DNA from: Gordonia sputi NBRC 100414 | GTDB taxonomy: Bacteria; Actinomycetota; Actinomycetes; Mycobacteriales; Mycobacteriaceae | NCBI RefSeq assembly: GCF_000248055.1 | Contig: NZ_BAFC01000059.1 | Span: 80,858 to 144,857 of the forward strand | Length of the DNA: 64,000 nt | Reading direction: 5' to 3' | Part shown: positions 15,555 through 24,559 of the stretch, piece after piece | How positions within the stretch are numbered: the stretch's first letter is position 1 | How the letters are laid out: the number at the start of each line of letters is the position of its first letter | Program-made: the position numbers and the translations under genes | Notes under the pieces: generated by a model | Database searches by the model: none | The model's input: the letters and a program-made list of their open reading frames with translations, nothing else | What the model was told of the DNA's origin: nothing

Positions 15555-17576
15555 GTGGAGTCACGACCCGAAGGCGCGCGTCGGCGGCCCAGCGGCCCTC
15601 GACGCCCAACCTCGGACGCGCACGACGAGTCCCGGGCGGCCCATCCCCGACGCCCAGCCCAGGACGCGCACGACGAGCAACGCGCGACCCGCCCGAAACG
15701 ACCCCGCCCCGACGGCGCGCCATCAGACGCGCCGCGGCGCGAAGGCACGGGAGATCCGCGCCGACGGAGTACCGGCCAGCGGAGCACGGGCCAGCGGAGC
15801 ACGGGCCAGCGAACTTCCGAGCGTCAGCGGACCGGCGAGCGTCGGGGCAATCCCGAGGCGTCTCGTCGACAAGGTCCCGACGGACAGCGCCCGCGTACGC
15901 CGCAACCGCCTCGGCAAGCACCGACCTCACGCCGGTCCGCCGCGGCCGCTGACAAGGTCGGCGCACCCGCGGAGCCAGGCGTGAAGCGACGGCCTCGGCA
16001 GCGTCGCTCCGGAGAGATTCACACCAAGAGCTCGGCCATTCCCAACTCGAGCCCCACCACACCGGACCAGAAGACTCCCGACAAGAAGACCCCGAACCAG
16101 GATCCACCTACGCCCGCCCGCGGAACCCTCGCGGCCGTCGGCGGCTTCGGACGCAAAGCCTGGGGGCGCGGACTGATCGCGCTGGTCTCGGTCGCCGTGC
16201 TGGTCTGCACCGGGTACGCGTGGAGCAGCGTCAACGGACTGACGTCGAAGATCACCCAGCTCGGGGGCCTCGGTCTCGGCGGAGGCGACGACGGCGCAAC
16301 CGACATCCTGCTCGTCGGCACCGATTCCCGCACGGACGCCAAGGGAAACCCGCTGTCGTCCGAGGAACTCAAGTGGCTGCGGGCAGGCGACGACATCTCC
16401 ACCAACACCGACACCATCCTGCTCATTCGCATCCCCAACGACGGATCGTCGGCCACGGCCATCTCGATCCCACGCGACTCGTACGTGTCGGTCCCCGGCA
16501 TCGGGATGTCGAAGATCAACGCCGCGTACGGCACCACCCGTGAGGGTGCGCGCCAACGAGCGGTCGAAGCGGGCAAGCCGGAAGAGGACGCCGAGCGCGA
16601 GGGCACCCTCGCGGGCCGCAAGGCGCTCATCGACACGGTTGCCGACCTCACCGGCGTCAAGGTCGACCACTACGCCGAGGTCGGATTGCTCGGCTTCGCG
16701 TTGCTGACCAAGGCGGTCGGTGGTGTCGAGGTATGCCTCAAAGATGCTGTGAACGAACCGCTTTCGGGTGCGCGTTTCAAGGCCGGACGCCAAACCCTCA
16801 ATGGCCCACAGGCATTGAGCTTCGTCCGCCAACGCCACGAGCTCCCCCGCGGTGATCTCGACCGCATCACCCGCCAGCAGGTCTACATGGCGTCGCTGAC
16901 GCAGAAGATCCTCTCGGCGCACACCCTCACCGATCCGTCGAAGTTGGACGACCTCGAGAACGCCGTGTCGCGCTCCGTGGTGATCGACGACGACTGGAAC
17001 GTCGTGCAATTCGCCGAGCAGCTCAAGGATCTCAGCGGCGGGCGCGTCAAGTTCGCGACCATTCCCGTGCTCGACGAACAGGGCTGGAGCGAAGACGGAC
17101 AGCAGAGCGTCGTGACGGTCGACCCCAATGCCGTGCACACCTTCACCAGCAATCTGCTCAACGACGGTGCGTCCAAGTCACAATCACGACGCGGCGACTA
17201 CACCGTCGACGTCGACAACGCGGGCACCATCGACGGACTGGCAAGCAATGTCTCGAACATCTTGACCAACAAGGGATTCCAAGCGGGCAAGACCAGCAGC
17301 ACGCCCGCCGACATCAAGGACTCGGTGATCTACGCACACAGCGCCGACAACCCAGGCGCGCAGTTGCTCGCGAAGGATCTGCGTGCGGTGCGCGTCGAGT
17401 CGCAACCAGACCTCGACGAGCATCACCTGAAGTTGGTGCTCACCAACACCTTTGCCGGTCCGGGATCGATCAACGACACCGGACCACAGACGAACAACAC
17501 ACCCGCAAGCGAGCGGGTGGGCAACAACGCCCCACCGATCACGGCGGGTACCAACGGACCGGTGTGTGTGAACTGA
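15555..17576 (+). CDS. lcp1: LytR-CpsA-Psr (LCP) family ligase, Rv3267/Lcp1-like
   Basis: 673 residues. Very basic, Arg/Pro/Gln-rich cytoplasmic region (1-~205) with three STGQR repeats, one membrane helix (GLIALVSVAVLVCTGYAWSSV, ~residues 210-230), then the extracellular LCP domain (~residues 245-420; DILLVGTDSRTDAKG, DTILLIRIPNDG, SIPRDSYVSVPGIGMSKINAAY, ALSFVRQRHELPRGDLDRITRQQ). A LytR_C domain follows (~525-620), then a Thr/Asn-rich tail. Lcp1 attaches arabinogalactan to peptidoglycan; the position next to rmlD-wbbL supports this. The cytoplasmic extension is longer than in mycobacteria. GTG start with AAAGGA. Confidence 0.9.
   Translation: MESRPEGARRRPSGPRRPTSDAHDESRAAHPRRPAQDAHDEQRATRPKRPRPDGAPSDAPRREGTGDPRRRSTGQRSTGQRSTGQRTSERQRTGERRGNPEASRRQGPDGQRPRTPQPPRQAPTSRRSAAAADKVGAPAEPGVKRRPRQRRSGEIHTKSSAIPNSSPTTPDQKTPDKKTPNQDPPTPARGTLAAVGGFGRKAWGRGLIALVSVAVLVCTGYAWSSVNGLTSKITQLGGLGLGGGDDGATDILLVGTDSRTDAKGNPLSSEELKWLRAGDDISTNTDTILLIRIPNDGSSATAISIPRDSYVSVPGIGMSKINAAYGTTREGARQRAVEAGKPEEDAEREGTLAGRKALIDTVADLTGVKVDHYAEVGLLGFALLTKAVGGVEVCLKDAVNEPLSGARFKAGRQTLNGPQALSFVRQRHELPRGDLDRITRQQVYMASLTQKILSAHTLTDPSKLDDLENAVSRSVVIDDDWNVVQFAEQLKDLSGGRVKFATIPVLDEQGWSEDGQQSVVTVDPNAVHTFTSNLLNDGASKSQSRRGDYTVDVDNAGTIDGLASNVSNILTNKGFQAGKTSSTPADIKDSVIYAHSADNPGAQLLAKDLRAVRVESQPDLDEHHLKLVLTNTFAGPGSINDTGPQTNNTPASERVGNNAPPITAGTNGPVCVN
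15765..15809. repeat. 15-bp tandem repeat, three copies, in the LCP gene
   Basis: Copies at 15765, 15780 and 15795 (cggagcacgggccag and one variant) encode STGQR three times in the basic cytoplasmic region. Confidence 0.9.
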
Positions 17577-17592
17577 TGGACTGTGGGAACCG

Positions 17593-18303
17593 ATGACCGA
17601 CGACACGCTGACCACCTCCCTGCTCGGGCGTATCGACGACTGGGCCCGCCCACTGCTCACCTATTACGACGACCACACCGGCGAACGCACCGAGTTGTCG
17701 GGTGCGACGCTGGGCAACTGGGCGGCGAAGACCGCCAACTATCTCGTCGTCGAACTCGGTCTCGCACCCGGCGACGACGTCGTCGTCGATCTGCCCGAAC
17801 ACTGGCAGAGCGCCGCAATCCTGTTGGGCGCGTGGTGGGCAGGCGCGCATGTGCATGTCACTACCGAGGTCGACGCTCCGCGGGTCGCGTTCACCAGCGC
17901 CGCGGGAATCGACGAGCACCCCGACGCCGACGAACTCGTCGTCGCCTCGCTCGATCCGTTCGCGCTCGGCGTCGGCGACCTTCCACCGGGGGTCACCGGC
18001 TATGCGTCGGCGGTCCGAGTGCACGGCGATCAGTACTCGCCGCCTCGATATTCGGGTCCTGCGCTCGACGGCGCCCCTGCGGCCGACATCCTCTCCACCG
18101 CATCGGCCACAGCGTCCGACGACGGGGTCTCCGCACACAGCCGGGTACTCTCGACACGTGAATGGCGCACGGGTGCAGGCATTCTGGGCAACATCATCGC
18201 GCCGTTGAGCGTCGGCGCCAGTCTCGTGTGGGTCTCCCCGACCCCCGCCACCGACCTTGCGGCGCGTGCGGCCTCCGAGCGCGCCGACGTCGTTCTCGAC
18301 TGA
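17593..18303 (+). CDS. TIGR03089 family protein (AMP-binding-enzyme N-terminal-like, Rv3268-like)
   Basis: 236 residues, 16 bp after the LCP gene on the same strand. Resembles the N-terminal part of acyl-CoA synthetases (RPLLTYYDDHTGERTELSGATLGNWAAKTANYL...DVVVDLPEHWQSAAILLGAWWAGAHV) but ends before the AMP-binding P-loop and the catalytic C-terminal domain, so it should not be an active ligase. An actinobacterial family of unknown role found beside LCP genes; probably cell-envelope related by context only. Confidence 0.8.
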   Translation: MTDDTLTTSLLGRIDDWARPLLTYYDDHTGERTELSGATLGNWAAKTANYLVVELGLAPGDDVVVDLPEHWQSAAILLGAWWAGAHVHVTTEVDAPRVAFTSAAGIDEHPDADELVVASLDPFALGVGDLPPGVTGYASAVRVHGDQYSPPRYSGPALDGAPAADILSTASATASDDGVSAHSRVLSTREWRTGAGILGNIIAPLSVGASLVWVSPTPATDLAARAASERADVVLD

Positions 18304-18378
18304 CGACGACGCCCGTCGAGGTGAACACTTGTTCCAGAGTGGTTCACGGCGGACGCCTCACGCGGCAGAGTGGGCCGT

Positions 18379-18801
18379 ATGCAGCTACCCGACTGGTTGG
18401 CCCGCGCCAACAAGAAGATCACCAATCCTTTGCAACGACGCTGGGCGCCCTATCTGGCGCCGTGGGCGATGGTCCATCACGTCGGACGCAAGAGCGGGCG
18501 AAACTACTCGAACCCGGTGCTCGCGTGGGTCAGTGAGACGGGCGACGAAGAGAAGATCTACATCATCCTGACCTACGGGCGCGACACCGACTGGGTACGT
18601 AACACGCTCGCCGCGGGCTCGGCCGGGATCACTCGAAAAGGCAAGCAGTACACACTGATCCGGCCCACCATCATTCCCGCCGACTCACCCGACCTTCCGC
18701 TCGCAGCCGGTCTCGCAGGCCGCGCGTTCGAGTGGGCACTCCAGGGCACCCTCGTCGCCCCTGACGGCCGCGAGGCGTGGTCGACAGGCACGTCGCGGTG
18801 A
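18379..18801 (+). CDS. DUF385/nitroreductase-family deazaflavin-binding protein
   Basis: 140 residues. Fits the split-beta-barrel Ddn/AclJ family that binds F420 in mycobacteria: N-terminal helix NKKITNPLQRRWAPYL, then VHHVGRKSGRNYSNPVLAW, the family's cofactor-site motif, and ILTYGRDTDWVRNTLAAG. Probable F420-dependent reductase or quinone reductase; substrate unknown. Start taken at the ATG at 18379 (MQLPDWL); a GTG three codons upstream is possible. Overlaps the next gene by 4 nt. Confidence 0.8.
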   Translation: MQLPDWLARANKKITNPLQRRWAPYLAPWAMVHHVGRKSGRNYSNPVLAWVSETGDEEKIYIILTYGRDTDWVRNTLAAGSAGITRKGKQYTLIRPTIIPADSPDLPLAAGLAGRAFEWALQGTLVAPDGREAWSTGTSR

Positions 18802-19652
18802 CCCGACACACCGCCGACGACCCGCTCTCCGACTTCCACGTGCGGATCGCAACCCACCACGGCACCCCTCGCCGCGTCCACAGCATCGGCGAGGGCCCCG
18901 CCGTGATCATCATCGCCGAGATGCCCGGTATCAGCCCCGCCGTCGCCGACTTCGCCAGACGGGTCGCGGGTATCGGCGCAACCGCGGTCATGCCGTCGAT
19001 CTACGGTGTGGACGGCCAGGATCCGTCACCGTCGAATCTCGGGGTCGTCGGGGCCGCGTCGAACATGCTCGGCACGATGGGACGCGCCTGCATCAGCAGG
19101 GATTTCACGATCCTCGCGACGGGCAGGACCTCACCCGCCGTCGAGTGGATGCGGGCATTGGCCGCCGAGGAACACCAGCGCTGCGGCGGGCCAGGTGTCG
19201 GCGCGATCGGCATGTGCTTCACCGGCGGGTTCGCCCTCGCGATGGCCACCGACGAACGCATCCTTGCGCCCGTCCTGGCTCAACCGTCGCTGCCGTTCGC
19301 GATCAGCCCCCGTCGTGCACGATCACTCGACATCTCCGACGACGACCTCGCAACGGTCGTCGGACGGTGCGCACGCGGACTCGACGTCATGGGCGTGCGA
19401 TTCGAGGGCGATCGGATGTCGCCACCGTCGCGCTTTCGGTTCCTACGCGAAGTCCTCGGCGACGCATTCCTCGCGATCGAACTGCCCGATTCGGCGGCCA
19501 ATCCGGAATCACCGTTGCCGACACCGCATTCCGCGCTCACCAACGACCTCGTCGACGTTCCGGGCGAACCGACGCACGACGCCCTGGTCGCGGTACTCGA
19601 CTTCTTCGCCGAGCGGCTCGGGATCACCAAGCCGGTCGCGGACGATCAGTAG
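18798..19652 (+). CDS. Dienelactone hydrolase family protein
   Basis: 284 residues, alpha/beta-hydrolase of the dienelactone hydrolase type. Shows PAVIIIAEMPGISPAVADFARRVAGIGATAVMPSIYG near the N-terminus and the nucleophile elbow GAIGMCFTGGFALAM with Cys as nucleophile. The GTG start overlaps the preceding stop (GTGA), indicating coupling with the DUF385 gene. The physiological ester or lactone is unknown. Ends in a duplicated gatcagtagc segment containing the TAG stop. Confidence 0.8.
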   Translation: MTRHTADDPLSDFHVRIATHHGTPRRVHSIGEGPAVIIIAEMPGISPAVADFARRVAGIGATAVMPSIYGVDGQDPSPSNLGVVGAASNMLGTMGRACISRDFTILATGRTSPAVEWMRALAAEEHQRCGGPGVGAIGMCFTGGFALAMATDERILAPVLAQPSLPFAISPRRARSLDISDDDLATVVGRCARGLDVMGVRFEGDRMSPPSRFRFLREVLGDAFLAIELPDSAANPESPLPTPHSALTNDLVDVPGEPTHDALVAVLDFFAERLGITKPVADDQ

Positions 19653-19667
19653 CCGCTGATCAGTAGC
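19644..19667. repeat. 10-bp direct repeat spanning the hydrolase stop codon
   Basis: gatcagtagc at 19644-19653 and 19658-19667 (period 14). The TAG within the first copy is the stop codon. The second copy also forms a hairpin (19655-19675, gctgatca paired with tggtcagc through one G-U) between the convergent hydrolase and purE genes, a possible weak bidirectional terminator. Confidence 0.75.
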
Positions 19668-19683
19668 TGGTCAGCCCAGCTTC

Positions 19684-20466
19684 TCAGTCGCCGCCGAGCA
19701 GCCGCTGACGCAGGGCGGCGTCCTTGTCGAGCACAAGTTGTTCGAGTCCACGCTGGAAGGCCTCCATGCGTGCCCGCAGCACGGGGTCGGATGAACCGAG
19801 GATGCGTACCGCGAGCAGCCCCGCGTTGCGCGCGCCGCCCACCGACACGGTCGCCACCGGGACGCCAGCGGGCATCTGCACGATGGACAGCAGCGAGTCC
19901 ATGCCGTCGAGGTAGCGCAGCGGTACCGGCACACCGATGACGGGCAGCGGGGTGGCAGCGGCGACCATTCCCGGGAGATGTGCCGCGCCTCCCGCGCCCG
20001 CAATGATGACCTCGATGCCCTCGCCCGCAGCCGACTTCGCGTAGTCGAGCATGCGCTGCGGGGTGCGATGCGCCGACACGACACCGACCTCGAACGGGAC
20101 GTCGAACTCCGCGAGCGCTTCGGCCGCGGCCTCCATCGTCGGCCAGTCCGAGTCGCTGCCCATGATCAGTCCGACGCGGGCCCGGCTGCGGATCGGCGGC
20201 GACGCCGGCTCGGCTTCAAAAGCGGTGCCGGTTTCAAAAGCGGCGCCCGCCTCCGTGGCGGTGTCGGACTCGGGAGCGGCGCCGGACTCGCCGGCCACGT
20301 CCGGCGCAGATGTAGCGCCTGCCTGGGTCGTCCCAGTCTCCGTTGTCCCAGCCTCCGCTGCCGCGGTCTCCGTTGCCCCAGCCTCGGTCGTGTCTGTCTC
20401 GTGGTCCACCAGGTCGCCTGTCGTTTCGTCGTTCACGGTCTCGTCGTTCACGGATTCGTCGTTCAT
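19684..20466 (-). CDS. purE: PurE, N5-carboxyaminoimidazole ribonucleotide mutase with N-terminal extension
   Basis: 260 residues versus about 165-175 for normal PurE. The catalytic domain begins near residue 96 ([18 protein letters not shown]) and contains [31 protein letters not shown] and [22 protein letters not shown]. It converts N5-CAIR to CAIR in de novo purine synthesis. Residues 1-95 are a Thr/Glu/Ala/Asp-rich acidic extension of short repeats ([22 protein letters not shown]). The start is firm: the ATG overlaps the purK stop by 4 nt (ATGA) and the frame is open throughout. Confidence 0.92.
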   Translation of the reverse strand: MNDESVNDETVNDETTGDLVDHETDTTEAGATETAAAEAGTTETGTTQAGATSAPDVAGESGAAPESDTATEAGAAFETGTAFEAEPASPPIRSRARVGLIMGSDSDWPTMEAAAEALAEFDVPFEVGVVSAHRTPQRMLDYAKSAAGEGIEVIIAGAGGAAHLPGMVAAATPLPVIGVPVPLRYLDGMDSLLSIVQMPAGVPVATVSVGGARNAGLLAVRILGSSDPVLRARMEAFQRGLEQLVLDKDAALRQRLLGGD

Positions 20467-21752
20467 GAATGCGGGTCCCAACCGTCCGTCCACTCGGCGT
20501 GTGACATCCAGTGCGCCGCGCGCTCGGCACGCTCGCGAACCGCAGCGCCATCCTCGCCCGGCTTCCCCACGATGTTGACATGGCCGATCTTCCGATCGGC
20601 GCGTTCTCCCTTTCCGTACAGGTGAATTCGCGCGTCGGGCATGCGTGCCATCAGATGGTGGGTGCGCTCATCCATCGACATCTCCGGCGCCTGTGGTGCG
20701 CCGAGGATGTTGGCCATCACGGTCACCTCGGCGCGCGGCGAGGTGTCGCCGAGCGGGTAGTCGAGAACGGCCCGGAGGTGCTGTTCGAACTGCGACGTCA
20801 CAGCCCCGTCCATCGTCCAGTGGCCACTGTTGTGTGGACGCATCGCGAGCTCGTTGACCAGCAGCTCGCCGTCGGTGGTCTCGAAGAGTTCCATCGCCAT
20901 CACACCGACGACGCCGAGTTCCGATGCCAGCCGCAGCGACATCTCCTGTGCACGTTCGGCGGTCTCGGCACTCAGATCCGGTGCGGGAGCGATGACCACC
21001 GCGCACTGTCCCCGACGCTGCACGGTCTCGACCACAGGCCATGCGCCACCCTGCCCGAACGGCGAGCGCGCGATCATCGCCGACAGTTCGCGGCGCATCT
21101 GCACCTTTTCCTCGGCGATCAGGTCGACGCCGGCAGCGAACTGCTCGTCGAACACCGCGAGCGCGTCCGGCCCGTTGTCGACGATCCACACGCCACGTCC
21201 GTCGTATCCGCCGCGTACGGCCTTCAACACGATGTTCCAGCCGTGCCGTTCACCGAATTCGACGAGTCGGCCGCGAGCCAGTCCGAGGTCACCTGCGAGG
21301 TCGGCGAAATCGGGTACAGGTAGCCCCAATTCGCTCAGCTTCACCCGCATCGCCCGCTTGTCCTGCGCGAACACCAGCGCGGCCGACGGTGGCCGCACCG
21401 CGACGCCCTCGGACTCCAGCACCCGAAGATGCTCGAGGGGCACCCCCTCGTGGTCGAAGGTCAGCGCCACCGCACCAGTGGCGGCGCGTCGGAGATCGTC
21501 GAGATCGTCGTGCGAGCCGAGCACGACGTCCGCACTGACCTGGGCGGCGGGATCTGTCGCACTCGCGGCGAGCACGCGCAGACACTCGCCGAGCGCGATC
21601 GAGGCCTGGTGAGTCATCCGGGCGAGCTGACCACCACCGATCATCGTCACGGTCGGCAAGATGTCGCGTTCGGGAATCGCTCGGGCGGCCGCATCGGGCG
21701 GTGCCGCGGCGTTTGCGCCGGTATCTGGATCTCGGGCAGTCACGCGATACAT
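20463..21752 (-). CDS. purK: PurK, N5-carboxyaminoimidazole ribonucleotide synthase
   Basis: 429 residues, ATP-grasp enzyme that carboxylates AIR with ATP and bicarbonate. N-terminal [19 protein letters not shown], the central grasp with [15 protein letters not shown], and [39 protein letters not shown] are diagnostic. The first ~33 residues are a variable lead (start could be slightly downstream). Coupled to purE by ATGA. Lies 58 bp after the histidine kinase gene on the same strand. Confidence 0.93.
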   Translation of the reverse strand: MYRVTARDPDTGANAAAPPDAAARAIPERDILPTVTMIGGGQLARMTHQASIALGECLRVLAASATDPAAQVSADVVLGSHDDLDDLRRAATGAVALTFDHEGVPLEHLRVLESEGVAVRPPSAALVFAQDKRAMRVKLSELGLPVPDFADLAGDLGLARGRLVEFGERHGWNIVLKAVRGGYDGRGVWIVDNGPDALAVFDEQFAAGVDLIAEEKVQMRRELSAMIARSPFGQGGAWPVVETVQRRGQCAVVIAPAPDLSAETAERAQEMSLRLASELGVVGVMAMELFETTDGELLVNELAMRPHNSGHWTMDGAVTSQFEQHLRAVLDYPLGDTSPRAEVTVMANILGAPQAPEMSMDERTHHLMARMPDARIHLYGKGERADRKIGHVNIVGKPGEDGAAVRERAERAAHWMSHAEWTDGWDPHS

Positions 21753-21810
21753 CGTGGCATGGCCGGCGTGACTGCCGCTTCACCGACCATGCAATGGGCA
21801 TCCACCCACG

Positions 21811-23166
21811 TCACCGATGAGGTACCCGGTCGCGCCGCAGCCCCACCCGTGCGCCGACATCGCGCGACGTCGACGATGCACCGGCGCCCTGGGGTCGGGC
21901 GTTCTCGTGGTCGGCCGCGGGCACCACGATCGCGAACACCGGCGGCCGTCGCGACGTGAGTTCGAGTCGTCCGCCGTCGGCCTCGACGAGTGCTCGGGCG
22001 AGTGAGAGTCCGACACCGTTGCCCGCGCCGCCGGAGAACCCTCGGCGGAAGATGTCGGTCGCCACGTCGTCGGCGACGCCGGGGCCCTCGTCGGACACGG
22101 TGATGCGCAACATGTCGCCTTTGAGGTCGCTGACGGAGATTCGACACTCCCCGCTGCCGTGCTGTAGCGCGTTGTCGACGAGCACGCTGACCGCTTCCCG
22201 CAGCCGACCGGGACCGGCGCTGCGCGCAATCGCGTCGCCGGAGAATGATGCGGCCAACGTGCGGCCCTCGGCGGTGAAGGCCTGATCGAAGTCACCGACA
22301 AGGGTCATGATCAGCGACGACACGTCGATGCTGTGGGGTTGTACCGGTTCGTCGCGTGAGGCCGCAACGAGTTCGTCGAGTTCCGCGGCGAGACGCTCAA
22401 CCTGCCCGAGCGCGGCTTCGGCCTCGCTCACGACGGCCGGATCGTCGTGCAGCGAGAGTTCGTCGAGTCGCAGTTGGATCGCGGTGAGGCGCGATCGAAT
22501 CTGATGCGAGACATCGCCGACGATCTCGCCCTCGCGTTCGAGCCGCAGTGCGATCTCGGCGTTCGCGTCGCCCAGCGCGCGCGAGACGCGGTCGAGCTCG
22601 TCGATACCGTAGGTCTTCCACCGCGACCGGAAGTCGCCGCGAGCCATGGCCTCCGAACGGTCGGCGAGGTCGATGAGAGGGTCGGCGATGCGCCCGGCCG
22701 TCACCGCAGCCGCGACGGTGCCGGCGGCCATCGATCCCGCGACCACGAGGCAGACGATGCCGACAGCGGCGAGTTGGTCGCTGCGGACGCTGTCCATCGG
22801 GATCTCGAGAATCAACGTGCCCGCAGCGCCGAGGCCGATCGAATCCGACATCGTCGCGCCGGTGATGTCGGCGCCGATCGACGTGATGGCCCGCCTACCG
22901 TTGGCGTCCTGATAGCGCAGGGTGAGCCTGCCGTCCTCGGGAAGCATGAGCCGAATCGACTCCGAGTCGATGGCCGCGTTGTTGAGGTGTTCGCCCATCT
23001 CCGCCTGGCGGATGATCTGATCGGAGATCGTCTTCAGACGCGAATCCATCAACTGGTGCGCGCTGTCGGCCACCCACCACCATGCGATGACGCTGAGCGG
23101 GATTCCCAGCAGCGCGCCGACCGCCATGAGCATGGCGATCATCGTGTAGAGGATTCGACGGCGCAC
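21811..23166 (-). CDS. Sensor histidine kinase
   Basis: 451 residues. First membrane helix at the N-terminus (ILYTMIAMLMAVGALLGIPLSVIAWWW), extracytoplasmic sensor (~residues 30-130), second helix (LAAVGIVCLVVAGSMAAGTVAAAVTAG), HAMP domain, H-box DVSHQIRSRLTAIQLRL with phosphoacceptor His221, N-box VLVDNALQHG, G1 DEGPGV and G2 GNGVGLSLARALVEADGG. The GTG start lies 8 bases after GGAGAG and 15 bp from the response regulator stop. Signal unknown. The tail after the ATPase domain (~30 basic residues) is low-complexity. Confidence 0.88.
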   Translation of the reverse strand: MRRRILYTMIAMLMAVGALLGIPLSVIAWWWVADSAHQLMDSRLKTISDQIIRQAEMGEHLNNAAIDSESIRLMLPEDGRLTLRYQDANGRRAITSIGADITGATMSDSIGLGAAGTLILEIPMDSVRSDQLAAVGIVCLVVAGSMAAGTVAAAVTAGRIADPLIDLADRSEAMARGDFRSRWKTYGIDELDRVSRALGDANAEIALRLEREGEIVGDVSHQIRSRLTAIQLRLDELSLHDDPAVVSEAEAALGQVERLAAELDELVAASRDEPVQPHSIDVSSLIMTLVGDFDQAFTAEGRTLAASFSGDAIARSAGPGRLREAVSVLVDNALQHGSGECRISVSDLKGDMLRITVSDEGPGVADDVATDIFRRGFSGGAGNGVGLSLARALVEADGGRLELTSRRPPVFAIVVPAADHENARPQGAGASSTSRDVGARVGLRRDRVPHR

Positions 23167-23180
23167 TGGAAGGTCTCTCC

Positions 23181-23855
23181 CTAGGCGTCGAACCGAAAGC
23201 CGACGCCGCGCACCGTCACGATGTGGCGCGGTCGGTCGTGACGGTCGTCGCCGATCTTGCGACGCAACCAGGAGATGTGCATGTCGAGGGTCTTCGACGA
23301 ACGCAGGTCCGCAGAACCCCACACCTCGGTCAGGATCTCGTCGCGCGACACCACCTCACCGGCACGCTCCATGAGGAAGCGCAGCAGATCGAACTCGCGG
23401 TTCGCGAGCACCAGGTCTTCTCCGTTGACGAGCACCCGCCGCCCGCGCGCGTCGAGTTGGACGTCGCCGCCGGTGAGCACGACGTCGACGGTCTGCCGTC
23501 GCCGCAGCAGCGCGCGCACCCGCGCGAGCAGTTCGGCCAACCGGAAGGGCTTGCCCACGTAGTCGTCGGCGCCCGCGTCGAGTCCGACGACGAAATCGAC
23601 CTCGTCGGTGCGCGCGGTCAGCATCAACACCGCGAGCTCGGGACGTTCGACGCGCACGCGCCGACACACCTCGAGTCCGTCGATCTCCGGAAGCCCGAGG
23701 TCGAGGATGAGCAACTCATAGCGTTGATCGCGGGCCTGCTCGAGCGCAGCCGATCCCGTCCCGACGACGTCGCATCCGTAGCCCTCGCGGGCGAGCGCAC
23801 GCGCCAGCGGTTCGGCGATCGCCGCGTCGTCTTCTGCCAGCAATACGTCCGTCAT
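23181..23855 (-). CDS. OmpR/PhoB-type response regulator
   Basis: 224 residues. Receiver domain with acidic pocket AEDD and phosphoacceptor Asp52 (LILDLGLPEIDG), conserved T (MLTART) and K (GKPF), then a winged-helix DNA-binding domain (ANREFDLLRFLMERAGEVVSRDEILTEVWGSADLRSSKTLDMHISWLRRKIG). The ATG overlaps the PH-domain gene stop by 4 nt. Partner of the downstream kinase. Targets unknown; control of the membrane protein genes beside it is only a guess. Confidence 0.9.
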   Translation of the reverse strand: MTDVLLAEDDAAIAEPLARALAREGYGCDVVGTGSAALEQARDQRYELLILDLGLPEIDGLEVCRRVRVERPELAVLMLTARTDEVDFVVGLDAGADDYVGKPFRLAELLARVRALLRRRQTVDVVLTGGDVQLDARGRRVLVNGEDLVLANREFDLLRFLMERAGEVVSRDEILTEVWGSADLRSSKTLDMHISWLRRKIGDDRHDRPRHIVTVRGVGFRFDA

Positions 23856-24451
23856 CGCCTGTCGACCTCCACGCGGCGAGAGTACGCGGAGTCGCCGTCG
23901 TGTCGGCGACCCTCGTGTCTGTCGGCCAGGTCAAAGCGGTCGCCGAAGTCATCCTCGTGTTCGTCGAGCACCTCGTGATACAGCAGCGAATGCACCCGTT
24001 CGACCTGCGGCACGTCGTCGAACAGGAGCGGTTCATCGGACGCCGACTCGATGACCAGGGTGCCGGTGCGCAGCATGCGGTCGAGGAGTCCGTGTCGAAA
24101 TTCGACGGTGTTGATCCGTCGGATGGGAATGTCGATACCCGAGCGGGTGAGCACTCCCCTGCGGAAGATCACGCGACGGTCGGTGAGTACGAAGTGAGTC
24201 GATTTCCATGCGATGAGCGGACGGACGAAGAACCAGACCGCGGCAGCGACCCAGCACGCCGCGACAACGATGTTGAGAATCAGCGCGAGCGTCGTGTTCA
24301 TCGTCGACGCCCCGATCGCCCCCGCCGCGAGTCCTGCGAGTCCTGTGCACACGATGAAGATCGAGAACGGGCCGATCAGACACTTCCAGTGCGGGTGGTG
24401 ATGCACGACGACGCGCTCACCACTCGCGAGGTTGTCCCTGGGAAACGACAT
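23852..24451 (-). CDS. PH-domain (bPH2) membrane protein, Rv3278c-like
   Basis: 199 residues. N-terminal LASGERVVVHHHPHWKCLIGPF, two membrane helices (about residues 28-50 and 60-80), then a bacterial PH domain (FVLTDRRVIFRRGVLTRSGIDIPIRRINTVEFRHGLLDRMLRTGTLVIES) facing the cytoplasm. Acidic His/Asp/Arg-rich tail. The start at 24451 is supported by a leaderless -10 (TATGCT, 7-nt spacer). Function unknown. Conserved near purK/birA in mycobacteria, but here it heads an operon with a two-component system. Confidence 0.85.
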   Translation of the reverse strand: MSFPRDNLASGERVVVHHHPHWKCLIGPFSIFIVCTGLAGLAAGAIGASTMNTTLALILNIVVAACWVAAAVWFFVRPLIAWKSTHFVLTDRRVIFRRGVLTRSGIDIPIRRINTVEFRHGLLDRMLRTGTLVIESASDEPLLFDDVPQVERVHSLLYHEVLDEHEDDFGDRFDLADRHEGRRHDGDSAYSRRVEVDRR

Positions 24452-24458
24452 GAATCTC

Positions 24459-24464
24459 AGCATA
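24459..24464 (-). promoter_or_regulatory. Leaderless -10 box (TATGCT) for the PH-domain gene / two-component operon
   Basis: Minus-strand TATGCT, 7-nt spacer, then the ATG at 24451. Confidence 0.55.
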
Positions 24465-24559
24465 TCCGCAGATGAACGGGCGGTCGGTCAACCCGGCCCG
24501 GCTCCTGCCGCCCGCTCGGTAGACTGCGTGCACACGACGCGCAACAGGTCAGGAGAACC

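Noticed and set aside
15927..17138. 403-codon minus-strand frame opposite the LCP gene
   Set aside because: Mirror of a conserved LCP domain; no ribosome-binding site or family.
17593..18303. Functional acyl-CoA synthetase
   Set aside because: The protein ends before the AMP-binding P-loop and catalytic C-domain; it fits the TIGR03089 family instead.
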